In this document: one piece after another, positions 47,453 through 55,759 of the stretch
How the letters are laid out: each line of letters opens with the position of its first letter
Numbering within the stretch: position 1 is the stretch's first letter
Origin: Borreliella afzelii
GTDB taxonomy: Bacteria; Spirochaetota; Spirochaetia; Borreliales; Borreliaceae
Direction: 5' to 3'
Assembly (NCBI RefSeq): GCF_014202295.1
Contig: NZ_JACHGM010000002.1
Coordinates: 223,039-287,038, forward strand
DNA: 64,000 nt
Made by a program: the position numbers and the translations under genes
Notes under the pieces: generated by a model
What the model was told of the DNA's origin: nothing
The model's database searches: none
Seen by the model: the letters and a program-made list of their open reading frames with translations, nothing else

Positions 47453-48439
47453 TTGGAACATTTAATTCAATTTTTTTATGTAGGATTTGGTATTTTTTTA
47501 TTGTATCTTGGTGGTAATTTGCTTTTAAAAAGTTCAGTTGGCATTGCTACCTATTTAAAAGTTCCAACACTTTTAATAGGAGTTACAATAGTATCTTTTT
47601 CAACAAGCGCTCCAGAGCTTTTTACAAGTTTAGTAGCGGCTTTTAAGGGTAAAAACGAAATTGTTGTTTCTAATGTTATTGGTAGCAATATTATTAATAT
47701 GTTACTTGCTCTGCCTTTAGCAGGATTCTTTTTAAGAATTAAGGCAGATTTTAAAAGACTTAAGCTTTCTTTTATGTTTCTGTTTTTATTAATGTTTCTT
47801 CTTTTGTTGCTTTCATTTGATTTGAGATCTTTCTCTTTTTTTGCGGCACCTTATAATCGTTTAAGCTCATTTAGTATCTTAATTCTTTTTTTATTCTATC
47901 TGTTCTTCTTTTATAAAGAAGAAAAAGCAAATTTTAGCTTGGAAAATTCTTCTCAAGAAGGTGTAAGTAATTTAAATCAGAGTTTAAATTTTATATTTTT
48001 AAATACGTTAAGCTTTTTTATTAGCATGTATTTTCTTTATTTGGGATCAAAATTATTGGTGGATGGAGCTCTTTATATTGCCAATAATGTTTTTAATGTT
48101 AGTGAAAAGTTGATTGGAATTATAGTTGTAGCTTTTGGGACAAGTGTTCCCGAGCTTGTTGTATCTCTTTTTGCAATAATTAGAAAAGAATCAGACATTG
48201 CATTTGGGAACATTATCGGTAGCAATATTTTTAATATCGGGTTTATTTTAGCTAGTAGTAGTTTTTTCAGACCTATCTTGTTACAAGATATTTATATTTT
48301 AGATTTTAGTATAATGGTGTTTATAACTTTAGTTTTATTTTTAGTGGTTAAATTTAAAGGAGTTTTTGGTAGAGGTATTTCTTTAATTTTTTTGCTTTTA
48401 TATATTTTGTATAATTTAATGTTATTTAATTTTTATTGA
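47453..48439 (+). CDS. Ca2+/cation antiporter (CaCA, YrbG-like)
   Basis: An inner-membrane cation/calcium exchanger, 328 residues, with about ten membrane segments in two inverted halves. Each half holds an alpha-repeat: VSFSTSAPELFTSLVAA with SNVIGSNIINM, and VAFGTSVPELVVSLFAI with GNIIGSNIFNI, including the key Glu residues. The frame opens at TTG 47429, but TTG 47453 has AAGGAG at a 6-nt spacing and gives a sensible start, so it is chosen. It follows the glycoside-hydrolase-like gene by 27 bp. Confidence 0.88.
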   Translation: MEHLIQFFYVGFGIFLLYLGGNLLLKSSVGIATYLKVPTLLIGVTIVSFSTSAPELFTSLVAAFKGKNEIVVSNVIGSNIINMLLALPLAGFFLRIKADFKRLKLSFMFLFLLMFLLLLLSFDLRSFSFFAAPYNRLSSFSILILFLFYLFFFYKEEKANFSLENSSQEGVSNLNQSLNFIFLNTLSFFISMYFLYLGSKLLVDGALYIANNVFNVSEKLIGIIVVAFGTSVPELVVSLFAIIRKESDIAFGNIIGSNIFNIGFILASSSFFRPILLQDIYILDFSIMVFITLVLFLVVKFKGVFGRGISLIFLLLYILYNLMLFNFY

Positions 48440-48518
48440 TTATATGATCTTAATTTTGGCTTGTTAATATATTTTTATGTAATAAGCTTTATTATTTTAA
48501 TGTAATATAAGGAACAAT

Positions 48519-50267
48519 ATGAAAAAATTACCAGAAATTTTTTATATGAGTAGCAAAGAAGTAGATATTTTGATTTCTCAACTGGGAATATCTTCTGATG
48601 CCCAAAAATCAATTTTGAAAATGATTTTGTCTTATAAAAAGGATGCCATAGATTATTCTTCTTTTATAGAAGAGCATTCTGTAAAAATACGAGGTTTAAA
48701 AGGGGAGCTTGATTTTTTATTTCGCAAACTCTATGAAGTTAAAAGGGGAATAGTTACTAATAAAATAGCAATAGATGGAGAATTGTTGCCAGATGAGATA
48801 ATTTTGACCGATGAAGCCAGTTATGATTTTTATTATTATTCTATTGACGATTTATTTTTGAAAACTTATATAGGAATAGAGCTTTTTAGTTCTTTGCTTA
48901 CTGTTAAGAATGTAGAATCTAGTTTGTTGGTTTTCCAGAATGAATTTATAACTATTACAGATTCAGATATTAACTACAAATTTTTTGAAACAAAATCACA
49001 ACTGAAAGAAATATTGGTTTGGAAATCATTAATAATTCCATCTAGTAGGGCTTTATATTTTATTGAGTTTGTTAAAAAAATATTTTTTAATATTGCTTCT
49101 AATAATATTGTAAAAGATGTTTTCGTTAGAGTAAAAGGATTAAAGCTTAGTGATTATGAGAGAGCTTTAGAAGAGGGTAAGAATATTATTGCTGCTATTT
49201 CCAAGATTCTCTCTGGCATTATTGAAATTAAGGATGAAGTTCTTGGCAAGAAAGGAATCACTTTTTCAAAAAATTATTTTATTTTTTTGGATTTTCTTAA
49301 TCTTTTTATTAAAAATGAAAAAGACTTGGAAGAGCTTAAGGCTATAGAAGCTATTAAAATCGATGAATCTTTAAAAGCAATTGAAAAGACTTTGGAATTT
49401 AAAAAAGGTGCAATTGATAGGGGAGATTTTTCTAGTATCCTAAAAGTTTATTCTGAAGGCCTAAACGATCCTGAAAATTTTTTATTAGTTGCTAATATGT
49501 ATTTTTTTGAATCTAAAATTCATGATATTTTGCCAAAAATATTTCAAGTAAAAGAAAATTTTTATTTGTACAAACCTTTTGCATATGAGGTTTTTCTAGA
49601 AGAATATGAAAAGGTTTTACAATTTCTTAATAGTGAATTGAGGGCTAGTATATTTAAAATTCTTAGTTTTGGGGATGATCCCTCTTCTATTTTTACAGAA
49701 GAAGGTTTAGAAGAAGTTATCAATAGATTGGTATCTAAATATATTATGAATGAGTATTGCTTGAAAAATAAAGTCAAATTTCTTGACCTTATTGTTTCTC
49801 ATTATAGAAGAATTTATAAAACACAAAGTGTTCAAGTCCATCTTAAAGATTTAATTAAAGTCGAAGCAGCTAAATATTTTAAGAGTAGTAACGAACTATT
49901 GCCTTTATATAAAATATATAAACTTGATTTGTATTCTCTTTTGAATGCTGCTTATAAAGATTTAAGTTTGTTTAAAAGAATTGTTTTGTTTTTGACAGGC
50001 AAGCATCAAAGCTATAAAGAGGCTTTGTCCAGATTGGATTTTAGAGCTGGTTTGAATAAAAGTGGAAGTGGTCTTTTTGATTCAAACGAAAGAGTTAAAA
50101 GACAATTGGAAAAAATTAGAAGGCAAAGAGAGGAAATAAAAGCGCAAGTTAGAAATTCTTTTCCCAAAAAGGGTTCAACTTCTAAGCAGGCAGTAAATAA
50201 GAACTATACAAAACAAGAACAAGACGAAGCATGGGTTAAATTTGGTGATAGGATACAAAAAAAATAA
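48519..50267 (+). CDS. Uncharacterised 582-residue cytoplasmic protein
   Basis: No motif is recognised. There is no signal peptide or membrane segment. The body is mainly helical, with charged helices, and the last ~70 residues form a basic coiled-coil-like tail (RVKRQLEKIRRQREEIKAQV) ending in Lys. AAGGA precedes the ATG. It is a single-gene unit followed by a hairpin and by a convergent small gene. It is likely spirochaete-specific. Confidence 0.7.
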   Translation: MKKLPEIFYMSSKEVDILISQLGISSDAQKSILKMILSYKKDAIDYSSFIEEHSVKIRGLKGELDFLFRKLYEVKRGIVTNKIAIDGELLPDEIILTDEASYDFYYYSIDDLFLKTYIGIELFSSLLTVKNVESSLLVFQNEFITITDSDINYKFFETKSQLKEILVWKSLIIPSSRALYFIEFVKKIFFNIASNNIVKDVFVRVKGLKLSDYERALEEGKNIIAAISKILSGIIEIKDEVLGKKGITFSKNYFIFLDFLNLFIKNEKDLEELKAIEAIKIDESLKAIEKTLEFKKGAIDRGDFSSILKVYSEGLNDPENFLLVANMYFFESKIHDILPKIFQVKENFYLYKPFAYEVFLEEYEKVLQFLNSELRASIFKILSFGDDPSSIFTEEGLEEVINRLVSKYIMNEYCLKNKVKFLDLIVSHYRRIYKTQSVQVHLKDLIKVEAAKYFKSSNELLPLYKIYKLDLYSLLNAAYKDLSLFKRIVLFLTGKHQSYKEALSRLDFRAGLNKSGSGLFDSNERVKRQLEKIRRQREEIKAQVRNSFPKKGSTSKQAVNKNYTKQEQDEAWVKFGDRIQKK

Positions 50268-50283
50268 AGTTTGCAAGTTAAGC

Positions 50284-50307
50284 GGATTTATTTGTTAAAA
50301 TAAATCC
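50284..50307. terminator. 9-bp hairpin between convergent genes
   Basis: The arms ggatttatt (50284-50292) and aataaatcc (50299-50307) with a 6-nt loop, perfectly paired. It lies 17 bp after the 582-residue gene and overlaps the stop of the small convergent gene, so it could serve both directions. T runs are modest. Confidence 0.5.
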
Positions 50308-50462
50308 CTTGGCTTTCTTGCTGTATTTTTTGAAGTTTGGCATTCTGCATAATGCTTTATTTTTCCATTTTCAAATTTTGATTTCATTATAATTTTCCCT
50401 CCCCATCGACTTATTAATTCTTTCGAACCCGATCTTTGAGCGTTTTTAGAAATTTTTGCCAT
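50295..50462 (-). CDS. Small basic protein of 55 residues
   Basis: An ATG at 50462 with a near-perfect AGGAGCT ribosome site opens a 55-residue frame ending at TAA 50295. The peptide starts MAKISKNAQRSGSKELISRW and contains GGKIIMKSKFENGKIKHYAE, one Cys, and ends RKPRDLF. It is strongly basic, soluble and has no signal. It looks like a nucleic-acid or ribosome-associated protein, but I recognise no family. It is divergent from the repeat-rich secreted protein gene (75-bp gap) and convergent with the 582-residue gene. The strong start signal and coherent composition support a real gene. Confidence 0.75.
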   Translation of the reverse strand: MAKISKNAQRSGSKELISRWGGKIIMKSKFENGKIKHYAECQTSKNTARKPRDLF

Positions 50463-50537
50463 TTAAAGCTCCTATTGATAGATTTATTGTATAATAAAAT
50501 TTATCAAAATAAGATTGATTTATCAAGGAATTTATTC

Positions 50538-52139
50538 ATGTTATTTATAATATTTTTTATTAGTTCTTCTCTTTTTTCAAAAGAAGTTTATTATAGATTT
50601 GCAGATTATTCTGTTAATTACAACATAGTAGGTAAATATGAGATTACAAAAGAAGAGTCTGAGGAAGAGTATGGATATAAATTTACTTATGATCGTAATA
50701 ATAATCTTATTTTAGTTGATTATATTGGTAAGCTTAGCATTTTAATGCCTTCTTTTTTTAATGCAAACCAAATTAAAATAGAAAGGTCTAAACACAGTGA
50801 AAGGCGCATATTTCTAAATAGGGGACTTGCTTTTAAGAATAATAATGGTGTTTACATTGAGCATATAGAGTATATGAGTGATGGTAGGATTAAAAATATT
50901 TTTAATTATAATAGATCTAATGAAATGGTTAGGGATAGATACGATGTTTCTTATTATCATTTTTTATACGATAATGAGAGAGAGTTTAGTGTTTACAGAT
51001 TTAATGAATCGGGAATTCAAATCAAAGATTCAAATAATGTGTATTTTGCAAAGATCAGTTATGATCATGCCAAATTTGTTAAAACTGTTTTATATTACGA
51101 TGAAAATGGTTATATTGTAAGATCAAAAAATGGTACTTGTGGGTTTAGATTAACTTATGATGCCAATCATAATCTTATTAAAGAAGAATATCTTGATAAA
51201 TCAGCTTACACCGTTTCAAATCCATTTTCTGTAGCTACTAAAATATATCATTATGATGTTGATGGAAAAGTTATTGAGATTTTAAATTATGATATTAATA
51301 ACAATTTAACTCCTGATGAAAATAATGTAGCAATTTATCGTTATGAATATTATTTTAAAGATAAAGATTGTTATTACAAAGAATATAATTATGACAATAA
51401 TAATAATTTAACAATCAGTCAAAATGGTTATGCCATGAAGAAGACTATTTTTTATATCCAAAATAATGAAAAAAGGATAATAAACTATAGTAATAAAATC
51501 AATAAAAATTATAATAGGGATATTCCAACTGTTTATGAAGAAAAGTATGAAATAATGGATAATTTTAAAGGCATTGCTATTTATAGTTATAAATATGATG
51601 ACAAGTTTTATCTAATAGAAAATATTTTTTTTGATAAAAATTTTAATTTAATAGCCGATGTCAAAGGTGTAATGATTTACAGATATTCTTACGACAAAGA
51701 AGGATTTTTGATTGCTCAAGAACATTTTGGTGGAGATTTTGTTAATCCAATAGATAATTTTGAAGGAGTTTCAAAGTATAAATTTAGTTACGACTCTAAT
51801 GGCAATATGGTTTCAAAGAAAAATTATTCTAAGGATGGGGTTTTGGTTGCTGATTGTAATTTTGTTTTTGAATATTTATATGAATATGATAAGCAAAATA
51901 GGCTTATTTCTCAAAAAAATTTTGGCAGCTTAGGACAATTGCAGGACGATATTCATGGAGTTAGTGTTTATAAATATGAATACAATAAATTTGGGAAAAT
52001 ATCAAAGCAGTCAAATCATGGTCCGGATTTGAGATTAAGAGATGATGTTGGGGGATTTTCAATTTATAAGTGGATTTATGATGCTAGAGGTAATTTAATA
52101 GATTTCCAAAAATTTGATTCTTTGGGTAACTTAATCTAA
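50538..52139 (+). CDS. Secreted tyrosine-rich repeat protein (YD/Rhs-like repeats)
   Basis: A 533-residue protein from ATG 50538 (AAGGA site) with signal segment LFIIFFISSSLFSKE. The rest is built of irregular ~35-residue units with the pattern Tyr-x-Tyr-x-x-Asp/Asn...Gly/Asn-Asn-Leu...Asp-x-x-Gly/Asn-Val (YKFTYDRNNNLILVDYIG, FRLTYDANHNLIKEEYLD, YKFSYDSNGNMVSKKNYS, YLYEYDKQNRLISQKNFG, YKWIYDARGNLIDFQKFD). This resembles YD repeats of Rhs/teneurin-type surface proteins, without any toxin or core domain. The frame extends upstream to 50436, but that part overlaps the small gene and lacks a ribosome site. Confidence 0.75.
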   Translation: MLFIIFFISSSLFSKEVYYRFADYSVNYNIVGKYEITKEESEEEYGYKFTYDRNNNLILVDYIGKLSILMPSFFNANQIKIERSKHSERRIFLNRGLAFKNNNGVYIEHIEYMSDGRIKNIFNYNRSNEMVRDRYDVSYYHFLYDNEREFSVYRFNESGIQIKDSNNVYFAKISYDHAKFVKTVLYYDENGYIVRSKNGTCGFRLTYDANHNLIKEEYLDKSAYTVSNPFSVATKIYHYDVDGKVIEILNYDINNNLTPDENNVAIYRYEYYFKDKDCYYKEYNYDNNNNLTISQNGYAMKKTIFYIQNNEKRIINYSNKINKNYNRDIPTVYEEKYEIMDNFKGIAIYSYKYDDKFYLIENIFFDKNFNLIADVKGVMIYRYSYDKEGFLIAQEHFGGDFVNPIDNFEGVSKYKFSYDSNGNMVSKKNYSKDGVLVADCNFVFEYLYEYDKQNRLISQKNFGSLGQLQDDIHGVSVYKYEYNKFGKISKQSNHGPDLRLRDDVGGFSIYKWIYDARGNLIDFQKFDSLGNLI

Positions 52140-53231
52140 ATATTTTCTGTTTTCATATTTTCCTATATTACATAGTAATTCATAATGACTTCTTTTAGAA
52201 AATTTACTCATTTCATTTATGCTTAATTTTTCTGATACAATTTCCACTTTTGAACCCGTTTCAACTTTTAAGTCTTTAGGAATTTCTACTATTGTTAGAT
52301 TCATGCAAACCTTTCCCCTTATTTTACATTTTTTATTGTTTATTAAAAAATAAAAATTATTGTTTATATTTTGAGGTATTCCATCAAAATATCCGATTGG
52401 AATAATTCCTATTTTCATATCCTCTTTGGCTTGAAATGTACCTGAATATGAGATTTTTTCACCTTTTTTCACATTTTTGATAAATACTACTTTTGAAAAT
52501 AAATTTAATACAGGTTTAAAATTTAGAGTAGTTTTTTTGTTTTTTAGTGTTGGACAATAACCATAAAGAATAAGACCCGGTCTTACCATATTAAATTGGG
52601 GATTTAGTTTGTAGTTAATAATGTGTCCCGAATTAGAAATATGGACAAATTTTGGATTTATATTTTTTTGTTTAAGCGTTTCCAAAAAAAATAAGAATTG
52701 CTCTATTTGTTTTTGTGTGATTTTAAAGTTTTCTGTTGTTGGGAGATGCGAGCAGACCCCTTCTAGTTCTAGAAATTTTGAATTTTGAATATATGTGGCT
52801 ATTTCAAGAGCGCTATCTATTTTTATTCCATATCTATTCATGCCAACATCAATTTTTAAGTGGACTTTTATTTTCTTTTTTTGCAATGCACATTCTTTTT
52901 CTATTAAAAATAGATATTCAAAATCAGCAACAAATGGTAATAATTCAAGTTTAATCAAATTTTTAATTTCTTTTTTATCTACTTTAATGTACATCAATAT
53001 TTTTGTACTTTTATCAATTTTTTTAAGTGTTTTGGCATCTTCAATATTGGAAAGTCCAAAATAATTTATTTTTTTTGCTTTAAAAAATTTAAAGATATTT
53101 ATAAGTCCGTGACCATATGCGTCGCCTTTTAAGGTAGCTACTATTTCTTTTTCACCAATTTTATTTTTAATTAAGTTTAAGTTATGCTCCAAATTATTTA
53201 AATTTATTATTATTGTTTTGTTACTACTCAT
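52131..53231 (-). CDS. alr: Alanine racemase
   Basis: A PLP enzyme giving D-alanine for peptidoglycan. The 366-residue protein has the PLP lysine motif VATLKGDAYGHG, then LKIDVGMNRYGI, SNSGHI, MVRPGLILYGY, and the C-terminal domain with ISYSGTF and GYFDGIP, including the catalytic Tyr of SYSGTF. The 3' end overlaps the convergent repeat-protein gene by 9 bp. No ribosome site is evident before the ATG. Downstream users are ddl (12.3 kb) and the Mur pathway. Confidence 0.94.
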   Translation of the reverse strand: MSSNKTIIINLNNLEHNLNLIKNKIGEKEIVATLKGDAYGHGLINIFKFFKAKKINYFGLSNIEDAKTLKKIDKSTKILMYIKVDKKEIKNLIKLELLPFVADFEYLFLIEKECALQKKKIKVHLKIDVGMNRYGIKIDSALEIATYIQNSKFLELEGVCSHLPTTENFKITQKQIEQFLFFLETLKQKNINPKFVHISNSGHIINYKLNPQFNMVRPGLILYGYCPTLKNKKTTLNFKPVLNLFSKVVFIKNVKKGEKISYSGTFQAKEDMKIGIIPIGYFDGIPQNINNNFYFLINNKKCKIRGKVCMNLTIVEIPKDLKVETGSKVEIVSEKLSINEMSKFSKRSHYELLCNIGKYENRKYLD

Positions 53232-53254
53232 GGTTTTATTATTATATATTTTGC

Positions 53255-53287
53255 TCTCTTAGAAAAGTAAAAATCTTTTCTAAGAGA
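53255..53287. terminator. Perfect 13-bp hairpin after the secreted-paralogue gene
   Basis: The arms tctcttagaaaag (53255-53267) and cttttctaagaga (53275-53287) with a 7-nt A-rich loop. It starts 8 bp beyond the stop codon of the upstream (minus strand) gene at 53296, and ends before alr. This placement fits a terminator for the lipoprotein/paralogue operon, although the following T run is poor. Confidence 0.6.
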
Positions 53288-53295
53288 TTTGTGAC

Positions 53296-53970
53296 CTATT
53301 CTATAATGGGTATTGGGAATTTTTTTACTTGGTTGCTTCTAAAATATAATCTCAATTTTTTTTGAAAATCATTATATATTTTAGGGTTAATTCTAATTTC
53401 ATATCTTTTAGTTTCTTTATTTATATTATTTTCTACTGTTATTGCTGCCAAAATATAATGCCAGTTGTTGTTCTTGTAATATTCTGCAATCGTTTTTGAG
53501 AGAGATTCAGTTTTTAATGTCCCAAATGAATAAGCGTCTTTTGCAAGCTCTTTTTTTGATTGTTGCTTTCCACTGGTGAGACTGCTAAGATTATTAATAA
53601 AGCTGCCTTTATCTGGACTTAAAAATTCTAATTTTGTGATTTTATATTTTCCAGAAGCTTCATTTGATAGGTCAAACGAAATAATAGCAGAAGATCCAAT
53701 TTTTGAAAATACATTTATAAATGAATAGCTAATTCCAATAAGTTCTTTTATTGGGTCTCCATTCCAATCTGCTAATTCCATGTAAGGCTGACTAACGGCA
53801 ATATCAACAGATGTAAGTAAAAAACTTTGTTTTAGTTTTTTAATTCTTGTTTTTATATTTTCTTTTACAATATAATTGTTATTTTCGAAGATATTAATTT
53901 CGTTTTCAGAAAAAATATTTTTAGCTAGAAAAAGAATTATTACAGTTGAAATAAATTTTTTAAGTCGCAT
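53296..53970 (-). CDS. Secreted paralogue of the adjacent lipoprotein
   Basis: A 224-residue protein with a cleavable-type signal (FISTVIILFLAKNIFSEN) and no lipobox. The C-terminal ~130 residues align with the upstream gene product: YKITKLEFLSP, DAYSFGTL, YYKNNNWHYILAAITVENNI, YEIRINPKIYNDF against YEIEDIKLITA, TAYPFGIL, TYQNGHWNYMLANLTVKNKI, YTISLNSKLIIDF. So this is a tandem duplicate that lost (or never had) a lipid anchor. Function unknown. AAGGAAG precedes the ATG, 26 bp after its paralogue. Confidence 0.78.
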   Translation of the reverse strand: MRLKKFISTVIILFLAKNIFSENEINIFENNNYIVKENIKTRIKKLKQSFLLTSVDIAVSQPYMELADWNGDPIKELIGISYSFINVFSKIGSSAIISFDLSNEASGKYKITKLEFLSPDKGSFINNLSSLTSGKQQSKKELAKDAYSFGTLKTESLSKTIAEYYKNNNWHYILAAITVENNINKETKRYEIRINPKIYNDFQKKLRLYFRSNQVKKFPIPIIE

Positions 53971-53996
53971 AAAATACTTCCTTTTGTTTATATTTA

Positions 53997-54731
53997 TTAT
54001 ATATCTTCAAATAGATCTCCATTTGTCTCTTTTAAGATGGGATTTTCTTTTAATACTTCTTTTACAAAGTCAATAATTAATTTTGAATTAAGAGAAATTG
54101 TATAAATTTCAGTTTTTTGAGTAATCTTGTTTTTAACGGTTAAATTTGCAAGCATATAATTCCAATGACCATTTTGATATGTTAATTGAAAAGCTTTTCT
54201 AAGTTCTTCGTCCATCAAGATTCCAAATGGGTATGCAGTAACATATCCTTCTTCTTGTGATTTTTCAGCAATTAGAAGAGAATGTTTAAGTTCTAGGTTG
54301 GAACCAGCTGTTATAAGTTTAATATCTTCAATTTCATATTCTTTATCTCCATTTTCAGTTGTTTCAAAAAGTATTAATAGCGATGTGTAACTACTATATT
54401 CATCATTCATTTTTATAGGGGATAGTATATAAGAATATCCAAATTTGTTTTTGAATTCTGGCATTGCTTGTCCATCTTTATCTAAGATTGCCATTGCCTT
54501 TGTTTTTATCCAAGTTACGTCATGATTTTCATTTACGACTGGCAATTTTTTATTCAAAATTTTTCCTGATATTAAATGTAATTTTCCATCGTTTAAAGGC
54601 AATTCATCCCTTATTGGGTTTCCAATAGCTCCGTTTTGTTGTGCAGTTTGTGGCTTTTTAAAAAAAGCGCAACTCAACATTAACATAAGTATTGCTATTA
54701 ATTTTAAATGCTTATATGTTCTAAATATCAT
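53997..54731 (-). CDS. Lipoprotein, S2-antigen-like
   Basis: A 244-residue lipoprotein with signal HLKLIAILMLMLSC (Cys at residue 21). The body contains beta-type segments and the conserved block listed for its neighbour. By gene order I take it as the family called S2 lipoprotein in B. burgdorferi. The ribosome site AAGGAAG lies 8 nt before the ATG. A good sigma70 promoter sits about 75 bp upstream, so this gene and its paralogue form an operon. Confidence 0.75.
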   Translation of the reverse strand: MIFRTYKHLKLIAILMLMLSCAFFKKPQTAQQNGAIGNPIRDELPLNDGKLHLISGKILNKKLPVVNENHDVTWIKTKAMAILDKDGQAMPEFKNKFGYSYILSPIKMNDEYSSYTSLLILFETTENGDKEYEIEDIKLITAGSNLELKHSLLIAEKSQEEGYVTAYPFGILMDEELRKAFQLTYQNGHWNYMLANLTVKNKITQKTEIYTISLNSKLIIDFVKEVLKENPILKETNGDLFEDI

Positions 54732-54771
54732 TTTATCTTCTTCCTTTATACCATTTTATGGCTTTTATTGA

Positions 54772-54787
54772 GCGGCAATTAAAACCG
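54772..54787 (-). promoter_or_regulatory. Small leader hairpin upstream of the S2-like lipoprotein
   Basis: gcgg (54772-54775) and ccgc (54784-54787) can pair around an AT loop, giving a short GC stem within the predicted 5' leader. It might affect message stability or translation, or be chance. Confidence 0.25.
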
Positions 54788-54801
54788 CACTGAATCCTAC
54801 T

Positions 54802-54830
54802 AATAATATAGAATACTTATGTCAAAGTCA
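54802..54830 (-). promoter_or_regulatory. Promoter of the lipoprotein/paralogue operon
   Basis: On the minus strand TTGACT (54825-54830), a 17-bp spacer, TATTAT (54802-54807). A second TTGACA overlaps the spacer. Predicted start near 54795, leader about 64 nt. Confidence 0.65.
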
Positions 54831-54882
54831 AGTTGCTTTTTGGTAGTTTATTCTCTTGAAAATCGAATCTTTATTTTTAATC

Positions 54883-55299
54883 TTACAATAAAGGTATTTC
54901 TGCTGCTAAAAAATGAATTATTCCTATAATGATTGCTATAACCCCAATTAACTGCTGATTATTTTCAAGTATTGATTGAAATTTTCCATATTTTTTATTA
55001 TTTTGAACTTCTGTTGGTAATTTTTGTTTTAAAAACAAGATAAATCCAATTAAAAATAAACTTATAGCTGGAATCAAATTCCCAATTATTGGCAATTTAT
55101 AGGGCTTGATTATTTCAAGAGTACTAGTTATTAAAAATAATAATCCGAAAATGCTTTTTACCTTTTTGTTATCGTTTATTAAATTTACAAAATCTTCAAA
55201 AATTTTAAAAAATTTTATTTTTTCTATTAATATTGGGAAGGCAAGTATTATTCCCCCTAAGATGTTAAGCGAAACAGACATGAAGTATATTTGCATCAT
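54883..55299 (-). CDS. Small polytopic membrane protein
   Basis: A 138-residue protein with four hydrophobic segments (LNILGGIILAFPILI, SIFGLLFLITSTL, LIPAISLFLIGFILFL, LIGVIAIIIGIIHFL) and no recognised motif. An AGAGGAT site inside the end of the upstream gene precedes the ATG; the genes are 3 bp apart. It is the last gene of a three-gene minus-strand run before the S2-like operon. Confidence 0.7.
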   Translation of the reverse strand: MMQIYFMSVSLNILGGIILAFPILIEKIKFFKIFEDFVNLINDNKKVKSIFGLLFLITSTLEIIKPYKLPIIGNLIPAISLFLIGFILFLKQKLPTEVQNNKKYGKFQSILENNQQLIGVIAIIIGIIHFLAAEIPLL

Positions 55300-55302
55300 A
55301 TT

Positions 55303-55731
55303 TTATCCTCTAGATTTTATTCTTTTACTATAAAAAACATTATTATTATCATTACTCCTTAGTATTATACTTAATAAGCTTTCATTTTTATAGATTATGT
55401 TAGCATATGTTGTAAAGTTTTTATTGCTTATATAAAGCATATTGCTTTCAATTAATTTATTGTCCAAATAAATATCCAGCTTGGCTTTTCCCAGGTTAGA
55501 GAATTTTTTTGCTTGTATGTTTATTTTTAGTGATAATCTGCTTTTGTCTTGTTTATAGCTTATTATCATTTTGATATTGTTTTTATTTTTTTCAAGATTT
55601 TGAATTCTGGGAATTAGTAAAATTTTAAAAAATAAAAGAATTATAACAAAGATTATTCCAATAATGATATGTTTTTTCATTTTTTTTTGGTATTCAATTG
55701 CTAGTTGTTGATTACAATTAATCTTTTTCAT
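55303..55731 (-). CDS. Single-pass membrane protein, unknown function
   Basis: A 142-residue protein with one membrane segment (about residues 21-41, HIIIGIIFVIILLFFKILLI), a short basic cytoplasmic start and a ~100-residue extracytoplasmic domain of probable beta structure. A second Met at residue 18 directly before the membrane segment is a possible alternative start. Neither has a good ribosome site. It is 28 bp downstream of the propeller-like lipoprotein gene. Confidence 0.65.
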   Translation of the reverse strand: MKKINCNQQLAIEYQKKMKKHIIIGIIFVIILLFFKILLIPRIQNLEKNKNNIKMIISYKQDKSRLSLKINIQAKKFSNLGKAKLDIYLDNKLIESNMLYISNKNFTTYANIIYKNESLLSIILRSNDNNNVFYSKRIKSRG

Positions 55732-55759
55732 TACATTTGCAAATTTAACTTTTTTATAA

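Noticed and set aside
50436-50537. N-terminal extension of the repeat-protein frame
   Set aside because: It overlaps the small basic gene and lacks a ribosome site, and the ATG at 50538 has AAGGA plus a proper signal peptide.
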